DNA of 64,000 bases from Lactuca virosa (Eukaryota; Streptophyta; Magnoliopsida; Asterales; Asteraceae): assembly GCA_928212115.1 (NCBI GenBank), contig CAKMRJ010003334.1:42163651-42227650 (forward strand). The letters run 5' to 3'. Made by a program: the position numbers and the translations under genes. Under the pieces are notes generated by a model. That model had not been told where the DNA came from and made no database searches. It saw nothing but the letters and a program-made list of their open reading frames with translations. Positions 44,661 to 57,525 of the stretch are shown here, piece after piece (within the stretch, counting starts at the first letter, position 1; each line of letters starts with the position of its first letter).

Positions 44661-46509
44661 TACCACCCCACGATCTCATTCTCAAGTCGGCGCCACACCG
44701 CGTTCACTAACTCATGCTCCGCGGCCCAACATAGATAGGTGCACACACCCATCCAGAATAAGCATTACTAATCCCGACGGCAACCGCCATGACAAAAATC
44801 CTTTTTTTTCGCTACAATTCACATTCTTAGATAATCTCACTTGATGTCAAATAACTGAAGGGCTCCCACTGGAACCATAGATACTTGATACACCACTTGC
44901 CATCTCAAATTCAAGACTCAAAATACTCCAAAATTTAGGACATCATATTCGAATACCTTGGTACACCATCACAAAACCTCACGATGTCTTGCCTTAACCA
45001 CTGATCTCATACTCACGACATCATACTTAGAGACCACAACGAACCCTCTCAGAATCTCACTACCGATCTTCTTCTCGCACAACTTGTAACTTCGGAATAT
45101 TCCCATCTCACAAGTTGAAACACCGAGGAATCATCAATAACTGAAAACACGTTGATGAAAATCCGAAGCTCCACCCTCTACTGATCACTGCCCATACGAA
45201 CTACTCACACCGACTCTGAGATTGGTTGACAAATCAACCGCTGTCCCTTCTGGAGTATAAATCACAATCTATACTTATACCCGCAAATCTCAGCTATTGC
45301 ACCCTGAACTCGGCAACCCAACTGCCTCGAACTCAACAATTGCAATCCTGAAAAATCACTAGCCATAATAAACTCTCTGGCCAACGGCCACATGCCACGG
45401 GTTCTCTTATCCTTCCTTAAGCGCATACCCATACATCACCCCGCCTTGCACCTCGCCTCACCCACCAATAAACCAGGTCTCATGTGTCCGCACCACGAAT
45501 CTCCATAACCAGTTCTCTAACCGCACTTTGAAAGGATCGTTGATTCTCTCAATAGAATACTCGGTTCTCCCCCACTCAGGGTTCGAACCATCACCAATCG
45601 GCATACCAACAATCTACTCCATAGACTGTTTCACCAGGTATACCACACTTGACTCTTGGAACGTACCATATAATCACTTCAATGATCTTCCCGGTGGAAT
45701 CGAGCAACTCCAAATATCCTGTAATTCAGACAAGAATCTCATAATCCTCCCAACGTGACTGCCTCTAGTCGTCTCGAAGCCTCATACCGATATACCATCG
45801 GATACCCCAACTGTTCTGAATTAGTCCTGACTCTCGGTCTGGAAATAATGCACTTAACACACACTTCGTCTCTGACTCCTCGACCAGCCTCCCAGCGCCG
45901 AAATCATCATGGAAGCAAGAGACCTCACTCTCACAGCCGATACAAAATATAGACAACGAGGGCCACCGCCCTGTATACTCCTATTGATCACTTGAAACCA
46001 CTGCTAAAAGCATGCCTCCCAAAAAGGCACCTCCCTGTTCTCTTCCATCATAGACCCACAAATGACCTTTTCATGGTATAAGAAATACCTCGCAGCAAAC
46101 ATACTGCCCAACATACTCTGGTGAAAAGGTTGCAACCCTATGCTACCCCACGGGGTGTACCCCCATACTCTGAAAACCAGAAGCTCGTCATCTCTTTTGC
46201 TTCTCCCAGGAAACGGGGACAACGCAACTCTTGCCACAGAAGATGACACCTTATCCTTCAGATGATTGCTCAACTCAGACCGCGATCCTCCAATAAGCAT
46301 CATCTCTACTCATCCCTGAGTCTTGCGACTCCAACTGGCATCTCACCAAAAATCTCTCAGACACTAACTCGATTCCCCCTCCCCCCGGTCAAGGTATGCT
46401 CTATTGAGACTTGTTCAACATGGCCCTCAGGACCCACACTCTATCACATCTGATCCCAGTCTAACCAATCACAACTGGATAACTGGTAAAACCAGAAGCA
46501 CTAACCGCC

Positions 46510-46685
46510 ACGATTCATAGTACTCGAACCATGTGATTATCTCTCTATCTACTGCGAATCATGGTACCCGAACCATGTTATCTCCTCTCAATCTACTACG
46601 AATCATGGTACCCAAACCATGTTATCTCTTCTCAATCTACTATGAATGATGGTATCCGAACCATGTTATCCCCTCTCAGTCTGCT
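46510..46685. repeat. Second copy of the 44-45-bp CATGGT/ACCATG array
   Basis: Same units as 40332-40510, in the leader copy next to the second LTR. Confidence 0.75.
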
Positions 46686-46716
46686 ACTTAGAACCTGTGG
46701 AATTCTCCTTGTTTCG

Positions 46717-46777
46717 AGTACGGGTCCTCTGCTTTCAGTAGTACGGGCCCATACTACCTGCCACATCTACCCATACT
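46717..46777 (-). ncRNA. Leader stem-loop, element C copy 2
   Basis: Same structure as at 40539-40599: the hairpin GTAGTACGGGCCCATACTAC is at 46738-46757 and the outer arms at 46717-46725 and 46769-46777. Confidence 0.6.
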
Positions 46778-47627
46778 TTCCACACTGATGGTACCAGATT
46801 TCCTAAGTAGTTGCTCACCCTCCCGATCACCAATCCCATTGAACCTGGTCGCTCCCCCAGCGTATACTCTCCTCTATCAGTGTACTCATCTGACTAAGGT
46901 CACTCCCTAGGCTCTTCCTAGGTTCTCACACTTCTCTGTCATCACCTTCTGAAGAACTCCTTATGATGCCAACCATCTATCTCCTAAATATCGTCATATT
47001 CACTTAGTAGTTGACTCCCATCATTAAGAGTTCCACAAAGCACGAAGCAAGAAGCATTTGGGCATCGAATAATCTCCACCAGCACGTAAAACCACTCTAG
47101 GTTACACTCTATTTTCTCTATTCACACCCAAAAGGTATCACTGAACTCAAGCAACCCTACCTCTCGCGGGTATCTCACTACTCCCTCAGTAGACTCCTAA
47201 TTGCTCATCTAGGTAGCTCTCCTAGATTACTCCTCTACTCAAAGTTCTCTCCAAAATATTCCTGCTGGATACTCTTACTCCTCACATGCTCAAAGCACAT
47301 CACAGATAACAACAATTCCTAGGCTAAGGCATCACAAGTCAGGCAACTCTAGCCCTAAAATATGAAATACCTAGCCTATATTCTAGCATGCATCACTAAT
47401 ATCTCAATAATAAATAATAACACAAATGAGTAAGGGTATTTTGGGAAATCACCGTTCGGGCTCTGGCTGATTGTACACACTGCTCCATTCTCATTTTTCT
47501 CTTAGAAACCCTTGCTTGTTTTAGAAAAATCATTTCTTTTGAAAATTTCTCTCAAATCCTCAGTTTGAGTCCAGACATACCCGAAGGGTGCATCCGAATC
47601 CCTCAAACCAAGGCTCTGATACCAACT

Positions 47628-49304
47628 TGTAACCGCGTAAATTTTCAAATAAAATTTTCATTTAAAATTACATAATTCTCATAACGCATTTCACAAAATC
47701 TCGTTTATTTAATTACAAATCGCAAATCCATAATTGTTTGATTAAAAATCAAGGATCCTCAAAATATAACTCTTTCACTGGTGTGTACAATCAAGCCGGT
47801 GCCTTCCCGTGACCCTGAGAAAAACCTGAAACACATAACACATACCACATAACACGGTAAGCACGAAGCTTAGTGGGTTCCCCCAAATACCACACATATC
47901 TCGTTAGCCTCTCATGGCTATACCCAGATAAGACCCTCCGGTCAATGTGTCTCAGTAGGACCCTTCGGTCCCATAATCCGGGTGGACCCTCCGATCCTAA
48001 CTCAGCAAGCTCAGAATGATACACGACATAAATCACATAGACATAATGTAGGAAATCATAGTTAAGCACAATAAACATCTCAATCACACAAAGGTACCAC
48101 TCATGGTAAAGTATAGTGAGAAGACTCACCTTGCAAGCAAGCAAGCAAATAACCTCGTACCCGAATCTCGAACTAGCCTCCGCCTATCACAAAGGACGAA
48201 TATCTCTAATTAATACTTTTTTCACGACTCTAATAATCGAAGGCTATTCTTTCTCTCTCTAACTCTTGAAGTGGATAAAATACCATTTTACCCCTCCATG
48301 GTCTCCATTACTCATGATTGACCCAACTCTAAAGTCAACAAAAGTCAACTCGAGTCAACAGTCCATGTTTGACCCGACTCGCCGAGTGCACCCATGTGAC
48401 TCGTCGAGTCCACTCGTTTCCTCAGAAGTCTCACGAAGGTCCAGCTCAGCTTGTCGAGTTGACCCCCAACTCGCCGAGTTATCGCATGATCAAGCTCATC
48501 GGGACAAACCCTCACCGACTCGTGGAGTCAGGCCATGGACTCAGGGAGTCCCTTCGATCTGATTTCTCATACATACGATTTAAGGCAGATCTATCACTCC
48601 AAACACTAGATCTACCATCCTAAGGCTCGATTGACACGTAAATCTTCGATCTTTACACTCATGCATGGTGGTTTTGCTCCAATCTACCAATACATGTTCT
48701 CATAAGGTGTTAAACACCATACTCCTCATATGGATGAATAAAGTTGGGACTTTTGGGCTCTAGGGACCTCACAAGGTCCAGATCTGAGGTTTAAACCTCT
48801 AGATAACTTAGTATTCTTGAAGTCCCAATAATATGTGATGAAAACCCTAACTTCTCAACTGATGAGATCTAACCAAATAAAGGGGAAAGATTCAAGCTTT
48901 TTACCTTCCTCTTGAAGCTCTGGACGAAATGGCCTGAACCCCAACAGCTCCTTCTTGTTTCTTGCTGAACAAAATCCTCTTCCTCCTCAAAGATGCACTA
49001 AAATCCTTCAATGTTAGCTTGGAGACTCTCTTAGCTCACTACACTCGTTTAGGGTTTCACACAGAAGGGTTAGGCAGAAATGGGGGCATAAGTTCCCTTA
49101 TATAGGCCCCAACCCCGGGAAATTAGGGTTTCTCTGCCCAGCACCTACTCGGGCGAGTCGGCTCTCTGACTCGTCGAGTCCATTCATTAATCACACGCGG
49201 ACAACTCGACTCTACTCGACGAGTTGGACTCACAACTCGTCAAGTCACTCTATAAATATCAAAATTACTCACACAATAATATACCTGAAAGTCTGGATGT
49301 TACA
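47628..49304 (-). repeat. Element C LTR, high-coordinate copy (5' LTR)
   Basis: 1677 bp, collinear with 41450-43101 and with scattered substitutions. It is next to the PBS complement at 47612-47624. AAACCCTAA on the minus strand is at 49123-49131. Confidence 0.85.
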
Positions 49305-50640
49305 CCACGATAGGAATATGAATCAAGAAGTAAAGGACCTTCAGGAATATTCTGGGAATCTATAACTTTCCCGATGTATTTCCAGAAGACCTTCCGGGAA
49401 TGCCACATGTACGCTAAGTCGAGTTCAAAATCGACTAGATTCCTGGAGCCACCCCCCCTTTAGCCAAATCCCCATACCGCTTAGCACTGAATGAAATACA
49501 GGAACTGTCCAGTCAACTGAACGAGCTACTGAGTAAAGGAATTATCAGACCGAGCTTCTCACCTTGGGGAGCGCGAGTCTTGTTCGTAAAAGAAGAAAGG
49601 CGGATCATTATGTATGTGCGTTGACTGTCAAGAGCCGATCAAACTAACTATCAAGGACCGATACCCCTACCCCGAATCGACGATCTACTCAACCAACTCC
49701 AAGGAATGAGCTACCTCTAAGAAAGTGAGCTAGGATCAGGGTTCATTCAGCTTAGAGTTCTAGAGGAAGATACTCCCGATGACAACTTAAGACACCTAAG
49801 GACAGCTTCCAAACCGACGAACAAAGCGAGAGGACCATTCAGACACTGGAAGAAATGTTGAGAGCATGTGTGATGTACTTTTGGTAAAGACTAGAGATAC
49901 CCTTTTACCACTCATCAAGTTCTCATACAATAACAACTATCACACTAGCATCAAATTCGCGTCATTCGAAGCCCTCTACAGACGCAAGTGCAGATCCCCT
50001 TTGTGTGTGGGCTGAAGTGGGTGACACACAACTAGCAAAGAGGCAAGTGCCTGATAGCACACTCACCGGCCCGGAGATCATATGAGAAACTACAGAAAAG
50101 AGTGTCCAGATCTATGAACGATTAAAGACATCCCAGGATTGACAAAAGAGCTATGTTGATAAGCGACAAAAACCCTTGGAATTCCAGGTTGGTGACCGTG
50201 TTCTGTTGAAGGTCTCACCCTGGAAGGGAAGGATACGTTTGGCAAACATGGAAATTTGAATCCAAGGTATATCGGGCCATTCGAAATCCTTGCTAGAATC
50301 AGCCTGGTAGCTTACAAACTCCGACTACCACAAGAACTTAGTAACGTACATCCCACCTTCCACGTGTCCAACCTAAAGAAGTATCTATCCGACGAGACTC
50401 TTGTAGTTCCACTCGAGGAAATCAAGGTAAACGAGAGTCTACACTTCATAGAGGAACCTGTGGAAATCATGGACAAGGAGGTCAAAAGGACGAAACAAAG
50501 CCGAATCCCAATAGTGAAGGTCCGCTGGAACGCCAAGCGAGGACCTGAATTCACATGGGAATGAGAAGATCAAATGAGACAGAATTACCCACAACTTTTC
50601 CTCTAGTTTGCAAGAACCCGTCCAAAATGCAAATTTCGGG
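49305..50640 (+). pseudogene. pol: Element B pol remnant: RT start, integrase, chromodomain-like tail
   Basis: The RT N-terminal region is visible near 49480-49620 (reads close to QLNELLSKGIIRPS and PWGA). A few hundred bases on, the sequence already matches integrase (SYNNNYHTSIKF near 49930, then KSYVDKRQKPLEFQVGDRV near 50150). Most of RT and RNase H is thus deleted. The clean tail 50256-50564 reads YIGPFEILARISLVAYKL, HPTFHVSNLKKYL and IVKVRWNAKRGPEFTWE, then stops inside the chromodomain-like motif. Confidence 0.8.
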
Positions 50641-50656
50641 ACGAAAATTCCCTCTA

Positions 50657-50668
50657 GCGGGGGGATGA
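50657..50668 (+). other. Polypurine tract of element B
   Basis: GCGGGGGGATGA directly before the 3' LTR. Confidence 0.8.
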
Positions 50669-53085
50669 TGTGACAACTGGCAAAAATTGTGTCAAGCAAG
50701 GTTTAAAATGTATCTATGTATGAGTACAACCACATCATAACTTTGTTTGCAATAAATCTTTGAAAGCCAAAAGACATCAATTGTATAAGTAAACATGTAT
50801 ATATATACTTTTAAAATCATATTCGTAACAAACACTTGAAAGTTGACAAGATAGACCAAGAATTATGAAAATTCCTTTTGTATTTAAAATTGTTTTAGGC
50901 CTAGTATCCCACCCACCTAGTGATTTCGGTTTGCCTAGGACCGAAATCACCCTTTAGTGGGTAACACCAAAACCGAAATCCCATGTTAAAGACCCCTAGG
51001 ACCGAAATCACCCTTAATGGGTGATATCCAACCGAAAACATCATGTGAGGAATGCTTAGAACCGAAATCATGCTAAGGCCGAAAACATACTATAACCAAA
51101 ACACCCCTAGACCGAAATCACATGTGATTTCGGTCATACTAAGGGGATTTTAGTGGGTTCTCAGTGGAAAAGTAGATAATGAAAGTTGAATTTGTGATTT
51201 AGATGTTTTCCTCCTTTCCAATACAAAACTATACCCAACATGTATCAATGTTAATAACCAACAATTAACCAAGCAAATATCCCATCAATTCCTTTCTTTA
51301 TCTTAGGCCGAAATCACCCCCACAACTCCCCACCATTTCCATTTCTACTTTCTGTTAACTTCATTTCCTCTCAAATAACCAAGTCCAAGCTTCCAAGGAT
51401 TTAATCTCCAAGCTTATTCTTAGAATTTTGGATAATCTCATCTCCAAAGAGTTCATCAACCACATTCAAGTGTTTTAGGCTTGGAAATCTTCACACCATC
51501 TCTTCAAACAACCCACAAATCCACTCAAGGTGAGTTCATACCCCCACATTTTCAAGTTTTTCATGTTTTACGGTGGGGGGGGGGGGGGGGGAATACAAGT
51601 AAAACTTAGTTTACCACACAAATACTTACAATGTTTTATCTTTATGTCAAAATAAGATGTTATTTGCATGAGTTATGGTTATTACTAGCTTTTATTCAAA
51701 TATTTGTGATATATTAGTTTTCAAATGCAAAACTAACAAAAACAAAATATATTCCATGTCATAAAATGATAAGAAAAATTATGATTTGTAAATACAAGGT
51801 TTTTGGAAACTTTTTACCAAAATATAGCTTTTCTATAAAATAAAAAAAAGGAGTACATTCTAGTTATTTCACTATTTTGTGGGTTATCACCCAAAAATAT
51901 GATATTTGACCTTACATTTTGAAACTAGACAAGATAATTACTATATATTTATATAAATGGTTATATAAATGTTCTTGACAAACAAACACGATAAACTATA
52001 ATTGGTATAGTTTGGGAGTCACAACACTACTCTATCATTTCAGAAGAAACATATAATTATTTAAAGGTATAATTATTTCATTTACAAGAAAACGAATTTT
52101 CAGTACAATAGACATAAACCGGTTGATACTGGTTGTGAGACGTTTGGCTTCATCGTACCTACCATAGTACACAACTAAGACTTGCATTATAACCAGAGTC
52201 TCTTGTAGGGAGAGTGTGACACTTGTGTATAGATCTATACAGGATTAGCAACCCCGCACCTTAACTGTTAGCTACAGTTAGACCGGCCAGTCTAGGGTGA
52301 CAAATATCATAACAATTCCGACGCCTGAAGAACGTCGTTCAGGCAACTAGTCGCATTAGTATGGTTATAATAACTCACATAGGGTATTAACAATACATTT
52401 GGTTTATGGGCTAGCATACACTCAAATAGTTTTCACAAAAAGATAAATCTTACTAAAACTATCATCCAGTACCGCATTACTTACATTTAGTCTTGGGTTA
52501 AGACTTACAACGAGGTTAACATACATTCAAGTAGTTTTATATAAAGATAAAACTTACTAATACTACTTTCCAGTACATCATTACCTACATTTTAGTCTTG
52601 GTATTTCAAGGCTTACAACGAGGTTAACATACATTCAAGTAGTTTTATATAAAGATAAAACTTACTAATACTATTTTCCCAGTACAACATTCTCTCACAT
52701 TTTTAGTCTTTGGATTCAAGACCTACAGTTCATTTTTAAAGAAAATATTGGATTTTCTGGAAGTATACACTATCATTTTACACGAAATAGTTACAGAATC
52801 CTTCTCATACAAAACTCTTATGAACTCACCAACTTAATTTTTGACACTTTTCAAAATCACTTGTATTCTCAGGAAATCAGTAAACAGGTAACCACAAGAG
52901 TTTTTGGAGGATGGGACGTCGTCGCATCACGTTATTTATTTTGTCATATGCATTTGATAACATGTAAACAATGTTTTGAGCACACAATGTAAAATTATTA
53001 AATATTCAATACAATGGTTGTAATGCTTTGATCGCTATTATTCAATTGTTATGATACTGTACATGACGTCATCCGCCCCATGACA
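50669..53085 (+). repeat. 3' LTR of element B
   Basis: 2417 bp, TGTGACAACTGG to CATGACA. It holds about nine ACCGAAATCA motifs in both orientations, a run of 17 G at 51575-51591, and imperfect repeats of a phrase near AGTTTTATATAAAGATAAAACTTAC at about 52535 and 52645. Confidence 0.9.
50920..51134. repeat. Inverted ACCGAAATCAC motifs in element B LTR
   Basis: GTGATTTCGGT and ACCGAAATCAC form an 11-bp stem with a 9-nt loop at 50920-50950. ACCGAAATCACATGTGATTTCGGT, a perfect 24-bp palindrome, is at 51111-51134 (two adjoining 12-base halves). More single copies lie between them. Confidence 0.85.
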
Positions 53086-53134
53086 GATCAATCAGGAAAT
53101 AGGTACTAAACGCCACCTAGATCACCACACAATA

Positions 53135-54619
53135 TGTAACATCCTGCTGTGAGGTACTTCTAAATTAAACCCCTTTATTTCATTTATGTTGAATTTGGTC
53201 CCAAAGTTCAAGTATTGTATGTAAAAGGGCCTTAAGGGGCATTGTTGTAATTTGGGACCTTCGGAGTACGCCATGCGTACGTGGTGTACGTTGAGCATAC
53301 TAGGATGCACCCTAGCACGCTAGGTATACATCAGTGTACGTTGGGCGTACTTGCTAAATGAGGAAACCCTAATTTTTAGGGTTTGGCTGGTAATTAAGCA
53401 TCCTTATGGCCTCATTTCCTTTCACCTTATTAGCCTCCACCCTCTCATTCGTGTTGTTACCCTAGAACCACCTTGTGAAGCCATTTCAAGCCTTAAAGTG
53501 TGTGTTTGTGTGCTTAGAAGAAGAACAAGGAAGGAAGCCAAGCTCATCTTGGAGGAGTGAAGCACTTTAGATCTAGGATTTATTCTTCATTTGTAACCCT
53601 TCAAAGGTATAAAGCTTGTAACTTTATCTTTCAATCATGTAGATCTAGAAATGGGTGTTTTAGTGATGATTTTTCGTCCCAAATGTCTTATATTGAGCAT
53701 GGCATGTTCTTGACGATTTGAGTTGTCCTTTCAGACCCTAGGAGGGGTCCTAAGTCATAAAATGAAGTCCCAGTGGTTAGTTTTGCTCCATGCATCTTGT
53801 AGAAAGTCTTAATGGATTAAGACCTTGAGTTAAGCTCTTAATAGGCATGTAAAGTCATAAAGTTGGAAACTTTATGACTCTAGAGTGTATTTTAGCCTTG
53901 GATCTGAAGTGCTTAAGCCATTAAGCACTTATTGAGTTTTGAAGCCTGCAAGAGTACGTCCCGCGTACTCAGAGTACACCCTGCGTACGAGGTCAACCAC
54001 CCCGATGGTGGTCAACTACGAGGGTTTGGAGTACGCTCAATGCACCTTCGGAGTTATCCCCGCGTACTCGCAATGGGTCAATCCGGTTGAGTTGACTCGG
54101 ATAGGTTGACTCAGTTGACTTTGACCAAGTTTGACCCTTAGGGTATTTTGGGTATTTTGGGATTTGATGGAAATTGGTCATTTGGTGGGAATAGGTGTCG
54201 GTTAGAGAGCCGAGATTCGGAGTCGGGACCTTATCAGCTTCTGTTTAGTTTGCGAGGTGAGTTTTCCTCACTGTACTTGTGGGTCGAAGGCACCAATGTC
54301 TACCCTTTGGATTCGATATCTTGTTATGCATGATTTTCTACAGTAGTGATATGTTAGATCAGTATCATGGTATATAGGATGTTGCTATGCTTATTGATCT
54401 GTAGATCTGTCTGTTCGTCAGTTGGCTGACTGTATGTTTATCTGTTATATATATGTGCACATATTTGGTTGATAGTTGAGTCTTTACTACTTTGTGCGTA
54501 AGCCAACAGACCGGGGGTATTCCAATCCGATGGTTGAGTGGGCCCGAGGTTATTCCATCCCAAGGATGAGTGGATCCGTTGTGTATTGGCATTCCAACCC
54601 GATGGTTGAGGGTCGTATG
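53135..54619 (+). repeat. LTR fragment F
   Basis: Starts TGTAACATCCTGCTG within element A-type LTR sequence (53093-53134) and runs to the start of LTR E. It contains GTACGC/GCGTAC motifs (53270-53350, 53955-54065), AAACCCTAA at 53364-53372, and short repeats near 54510-54610 (CCAATCCGATGGTTGAG and variants). No internal domain is seen. Gypsy type is inferred from its resemblance to the neighbouring LTRs. Confidence 0.6.
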
Positions 54620-55618
54620 TGTAACACCTGTTCCAAGTATCATTTAAATTATCTAAGTTTTTAGGGTTTTGTGCTAGGATTCGGCGAGTTGGGGAGCTCC
54701 AACTCGTTGAGTATGGGTTATTATGAGGACGCGGGACTTTAGATCTACTCGACGAGTCGGAAGGCCCAACTCGAAGAGTAGGCACTATAAAGAGAAACCC
54801 TAATTTTCATGGGTTTGTACCATATTTAAAGAACTTATGGCTCATTTTCATCCTCTTCCATCGTTCCTACAGCTAGAGAAACCCTAGTTTGAGCCTTGCA
54901 CATTCTAGATAGAGAAAGAGAGCCTTTGAGAGTGATTTTTGGTGTGATTGTGAAGATTTTGGAGCTTAAAGAAGAAGGATCAAAGAGGGAAGCAGTAGAT
55001 CCGACTTCTGCTATGTATTGGTGACCATATTGAGGTATAAAGTCACTATCTTGACCTTTAGTTGCTTAGATCTCTTTTCTTTGAAGTAAATGGTCACTTT
55101 TGGTGCCGAAAAGGATGTCATACTCGGATTTGGACTCATCACAAGGATATGGTTCCAGATCTGGACATCTCTAGGTCCTCAATGACATAAATTTGCTCAC
55201 TTTATCCAGCTTAGGCCCTTTCCATGCACTAAAACCTTGTAAGAAGCTTAATTTTGGTGTTTTAGCCTTGTGAGGCCTTGCATGAACGTAAAGTTTGCAA
55301 CTTTATGTGGTAACTACACTAGGGGAGGTTGGATCTGAACTTTGGGACCTTGGATCCCACTGGAAAGGACTGAACACAAAAAGGACTGAAGGAACTCGTC
55401 GAATCCCATAGTCGACTCGACGAATCGGGTAGGGTTTACCCATTTTCGAGATTCTGAATGAGTGCAGTGAAGGATTAGAGTTTTGGTTTACATGAACTTT
55501 TGGTATTCTGCACATTTGATGAACTCGACGAGTCACTTAGGTGACTTCGCGAGTTGACTCGGGATTCAGTCAAATGGACTCGGGAGGAACTCGACGAGTT
55601 GCTCGATGCACTCGACGA
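54620..55618 (+). repeat. LTR fragment E
   Basis: Starts TGTAACACCTGTTCC and is interrupted by element D at 55619. It has CTCGACGAGT motifs (about 54680-54780 and 55385-55618), a TATAAAG box near 54786 and AAACCCTAA at 54795-54803. The order motif, TATA, telo-box matches element C's LTR in its own sense. Confidence 0.65.
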
Positions 55619-57508
55619 TGAAACATCCCAAAAATAAAATCCAAAAATTTCGTTTTAAAACTTATAATAAAACCATGAATCATCCATCATCATAAAGAGA
55701 ATCAAGCATCATGTATCTCAAAACATCATTTCAAATACTGTATTGAAATCATATAAGAAAAATATATCAGAGTCTAAACATCCCAGTCTAAAACGGTGGT
55801 GTGTACCATGCGATCATCCTGAGCCCTTCCCCTTGCTGGTGGAAGTACCTGAAACCAAAACTGAAAACTGTACGCACGAAGCTTAGTGAGTCTCCCCAAA
55901 CTAACACATACCATACACATAACATGCAACTAAGCGATACGGGCCCCGCCCACTCTCATGGAGATTCGGGCCCCGCCCACACTCCGCTGTCTAGGAGATT
56001 CAGGCCCCGCCCACACTCCACTGTCTGGGAGATTCGGGCCCTGCCCACACTCCACTGTCTAACATGCATACAAGTATCACACAGACAACAAGTATATCTA
56101 TTCCTATCAAGCATTCACATAACTATACTTAAATAATACTACGAGATTCGGGCCTCGCCCACACTCGTCTACTATGAGATTCGGGCCCCGCCCACACTCA
56201 GCTACTACCATATCCCATATACTGGCCGACCTTGGTGCCGTAGACCCGTTCCTACTGAAGGAAACTCGCCTTGTAAGGCTGACTGCTGAAACTCGAATGA
56301 AGAATCTCTGACTACTGCTCCGGCGACTCCCCGGTTATCAACTACAAAATACACTGAATCAAAAATCTGATAATCCTTCTCAGGGTAAAATGACTATTTT
56401 ACCCTTGGTCAAAGTCAACATCCAGGTCAAAGTCAAAGTCAAGGTCAACTCCCAGTCAACCCTAACTCGTCGAGTTATCTCCCAAATCAGCGAGTTCATG
56501 TACTAATCAGACTCGTGGTCAACCGAGTCAACTCGTCGAGTCCCTTCCCAGACTCGTTGAGTTCTTCATGACATATAATCGGGACACAACGACTTTAACT
56601 CGTCGAGTCCCTCCTTGGACTCATCGAGTTCTTCAGTTTTCTAATCTTAATCTTGCCCAACTCACTAAGTCATCCTCTAGACTCAATGATTTCAATCAAA
56701 CCAGAAAAGGGGTTAGGGGTTTGCGACCCGACTCGCCGAGTCACAAGAACAACTCGTCGAGTCCCCCATATGCCAAATCCATACAGTCGATTCTAATCAA
56801 TTCCAATGCTTCCAAATAGTAGATATGGACTCCTTAGACTAGCATTACACATAACGTTGCTAACTTTACGTGCATGCATGGTGTTATGAAGCTAAAACAC
56901 CCACCACAAGCTAAAATGGAGGTCTAAGTCATGGAATAGGGCCATGGTTGAATAAAGGTGGCAACTTTGAGCTTCTAAAGCTCAAGAGTGCCTAGATCTG
57001 AAGTCCTTACATCCTCAAGAGTTCAAATCTCGGAATGACATTGGAAATGGCCCAAAAGTGACAACATACAAGCTCAAATGAAGATCTAAGTGAATAGAAA
57101 CCAAGGTATAAGCTTTATACCTTAATCAAGTCAGGAATGAGTCCTAAGCTTTGGATCTTCAACCTTCCTTCAGCAACTCCAAGTCCTTGCTTCCTTCTTC
57201 TAGCTTTAAATCACAAAAATGGCAAGAAATAGCTCAAGATCACTCAAGGTTGATTAAGGTTTCGAGGTGATGGAGGTTGGGGTGGAGGCCAGATATGATG
57301 CTTAAATAGGGTGCAAGCCCTAAAGATTAAGGTTTCATCCAGACTGTCCTACTCATCGAGTTAGGACTTCGACTCGTCGAGTAGCTCACTTAAAACCCGC
57401 GCATATTCTGCCTTCTACTTGACGAGTTAGGGCCACCAACTCGTCGAGTAGCCCTTCCAAAATGAATAAATAAATAGTTTAAGTGCATACCAGGAACCAT
57501 GCGTTACA
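55619..57508 (-). repeat. 3' LTR of element D
   Basis: 1890 bp. ACTCGTCGAGT-type motifs occur at about 56460-56770 and 57355-57450. A short tandem array is at 55935-56215. Confidence 0.85.
55935..56215. repeat. GATTCGGGCCCCGCCCACACTC repeats in element D LTR
   Basis: About six units of 30-40 bp in two groups (55935-56060 and 56142-56210), each with GAGATTCGGGCCCCGCCCAC. They parallel the GTGGGCCCAGCCC array in element A's LTR. Confidence 0.8.
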
Positions 57509-57525
57509 ATTCTCCTCCACTTGTC

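Larger units (their letters stand above)
43102..47611 (-). other. Internal domain of element C, non-coding
   Basis: The first 60 bases resemble the 3' end of elements A and D next to the PPT. The rest is pyrimidine-rich on the plus strand, full of stops in all frames, with no protein I can recognise. It contains the 48-bp hairpin repeats, the 44-bp array and the leader stem-loop. Confidence 0.65.
40175..49304 (-). mobile_element. Element C: non-coding LTR element with duplicated leader
   Basis: Two LTRs (41450-43101 and 47628-49304) start TGTAAC and end GTTACA. Each has a PBS complement (GGCTCTGATACCA) on its low-coordinate side. The PPT complement ATTCTCCCCCACTTG follows the first LTR at 43102. 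The leader sequence 46355-47627 is repeated at about 40175-41449. The order is therefore partial leader, LTR, internal, LTR, as expected after unequal recombination between tandem copies. No gag-pol is recognisable in the 4.5-kb internal part, so it was probably mobilised in trans. Confidence 0.75.
37956..53085 (+). mobile_element. Element B: decayed Ty3/Gypsy with element C nested inside
   Basis: The 3' LTR is 50669-53085 (TGTGACAACTGG to CATGACA), next to a PPT (GCGGGGGGATGA). The 5' LTR starts identically at 37956 but is cut at about 38370. Gag remnants lie at 38620-40229 and pol remnants at 49305-50640, separated by element C. No 5-bp target duplication is seen (TGCAC left, GATCA right). 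Integrase and chromodomain-like strings resemble the Tekay/Del group. Confidence 0.82.

Noticed and set aside
54438..54785. Minus-strand 115-codon ORF in LTR fragments F/E
   Set aside because: It crosses the F/E junction and short repeats, with no domain; probably chance.
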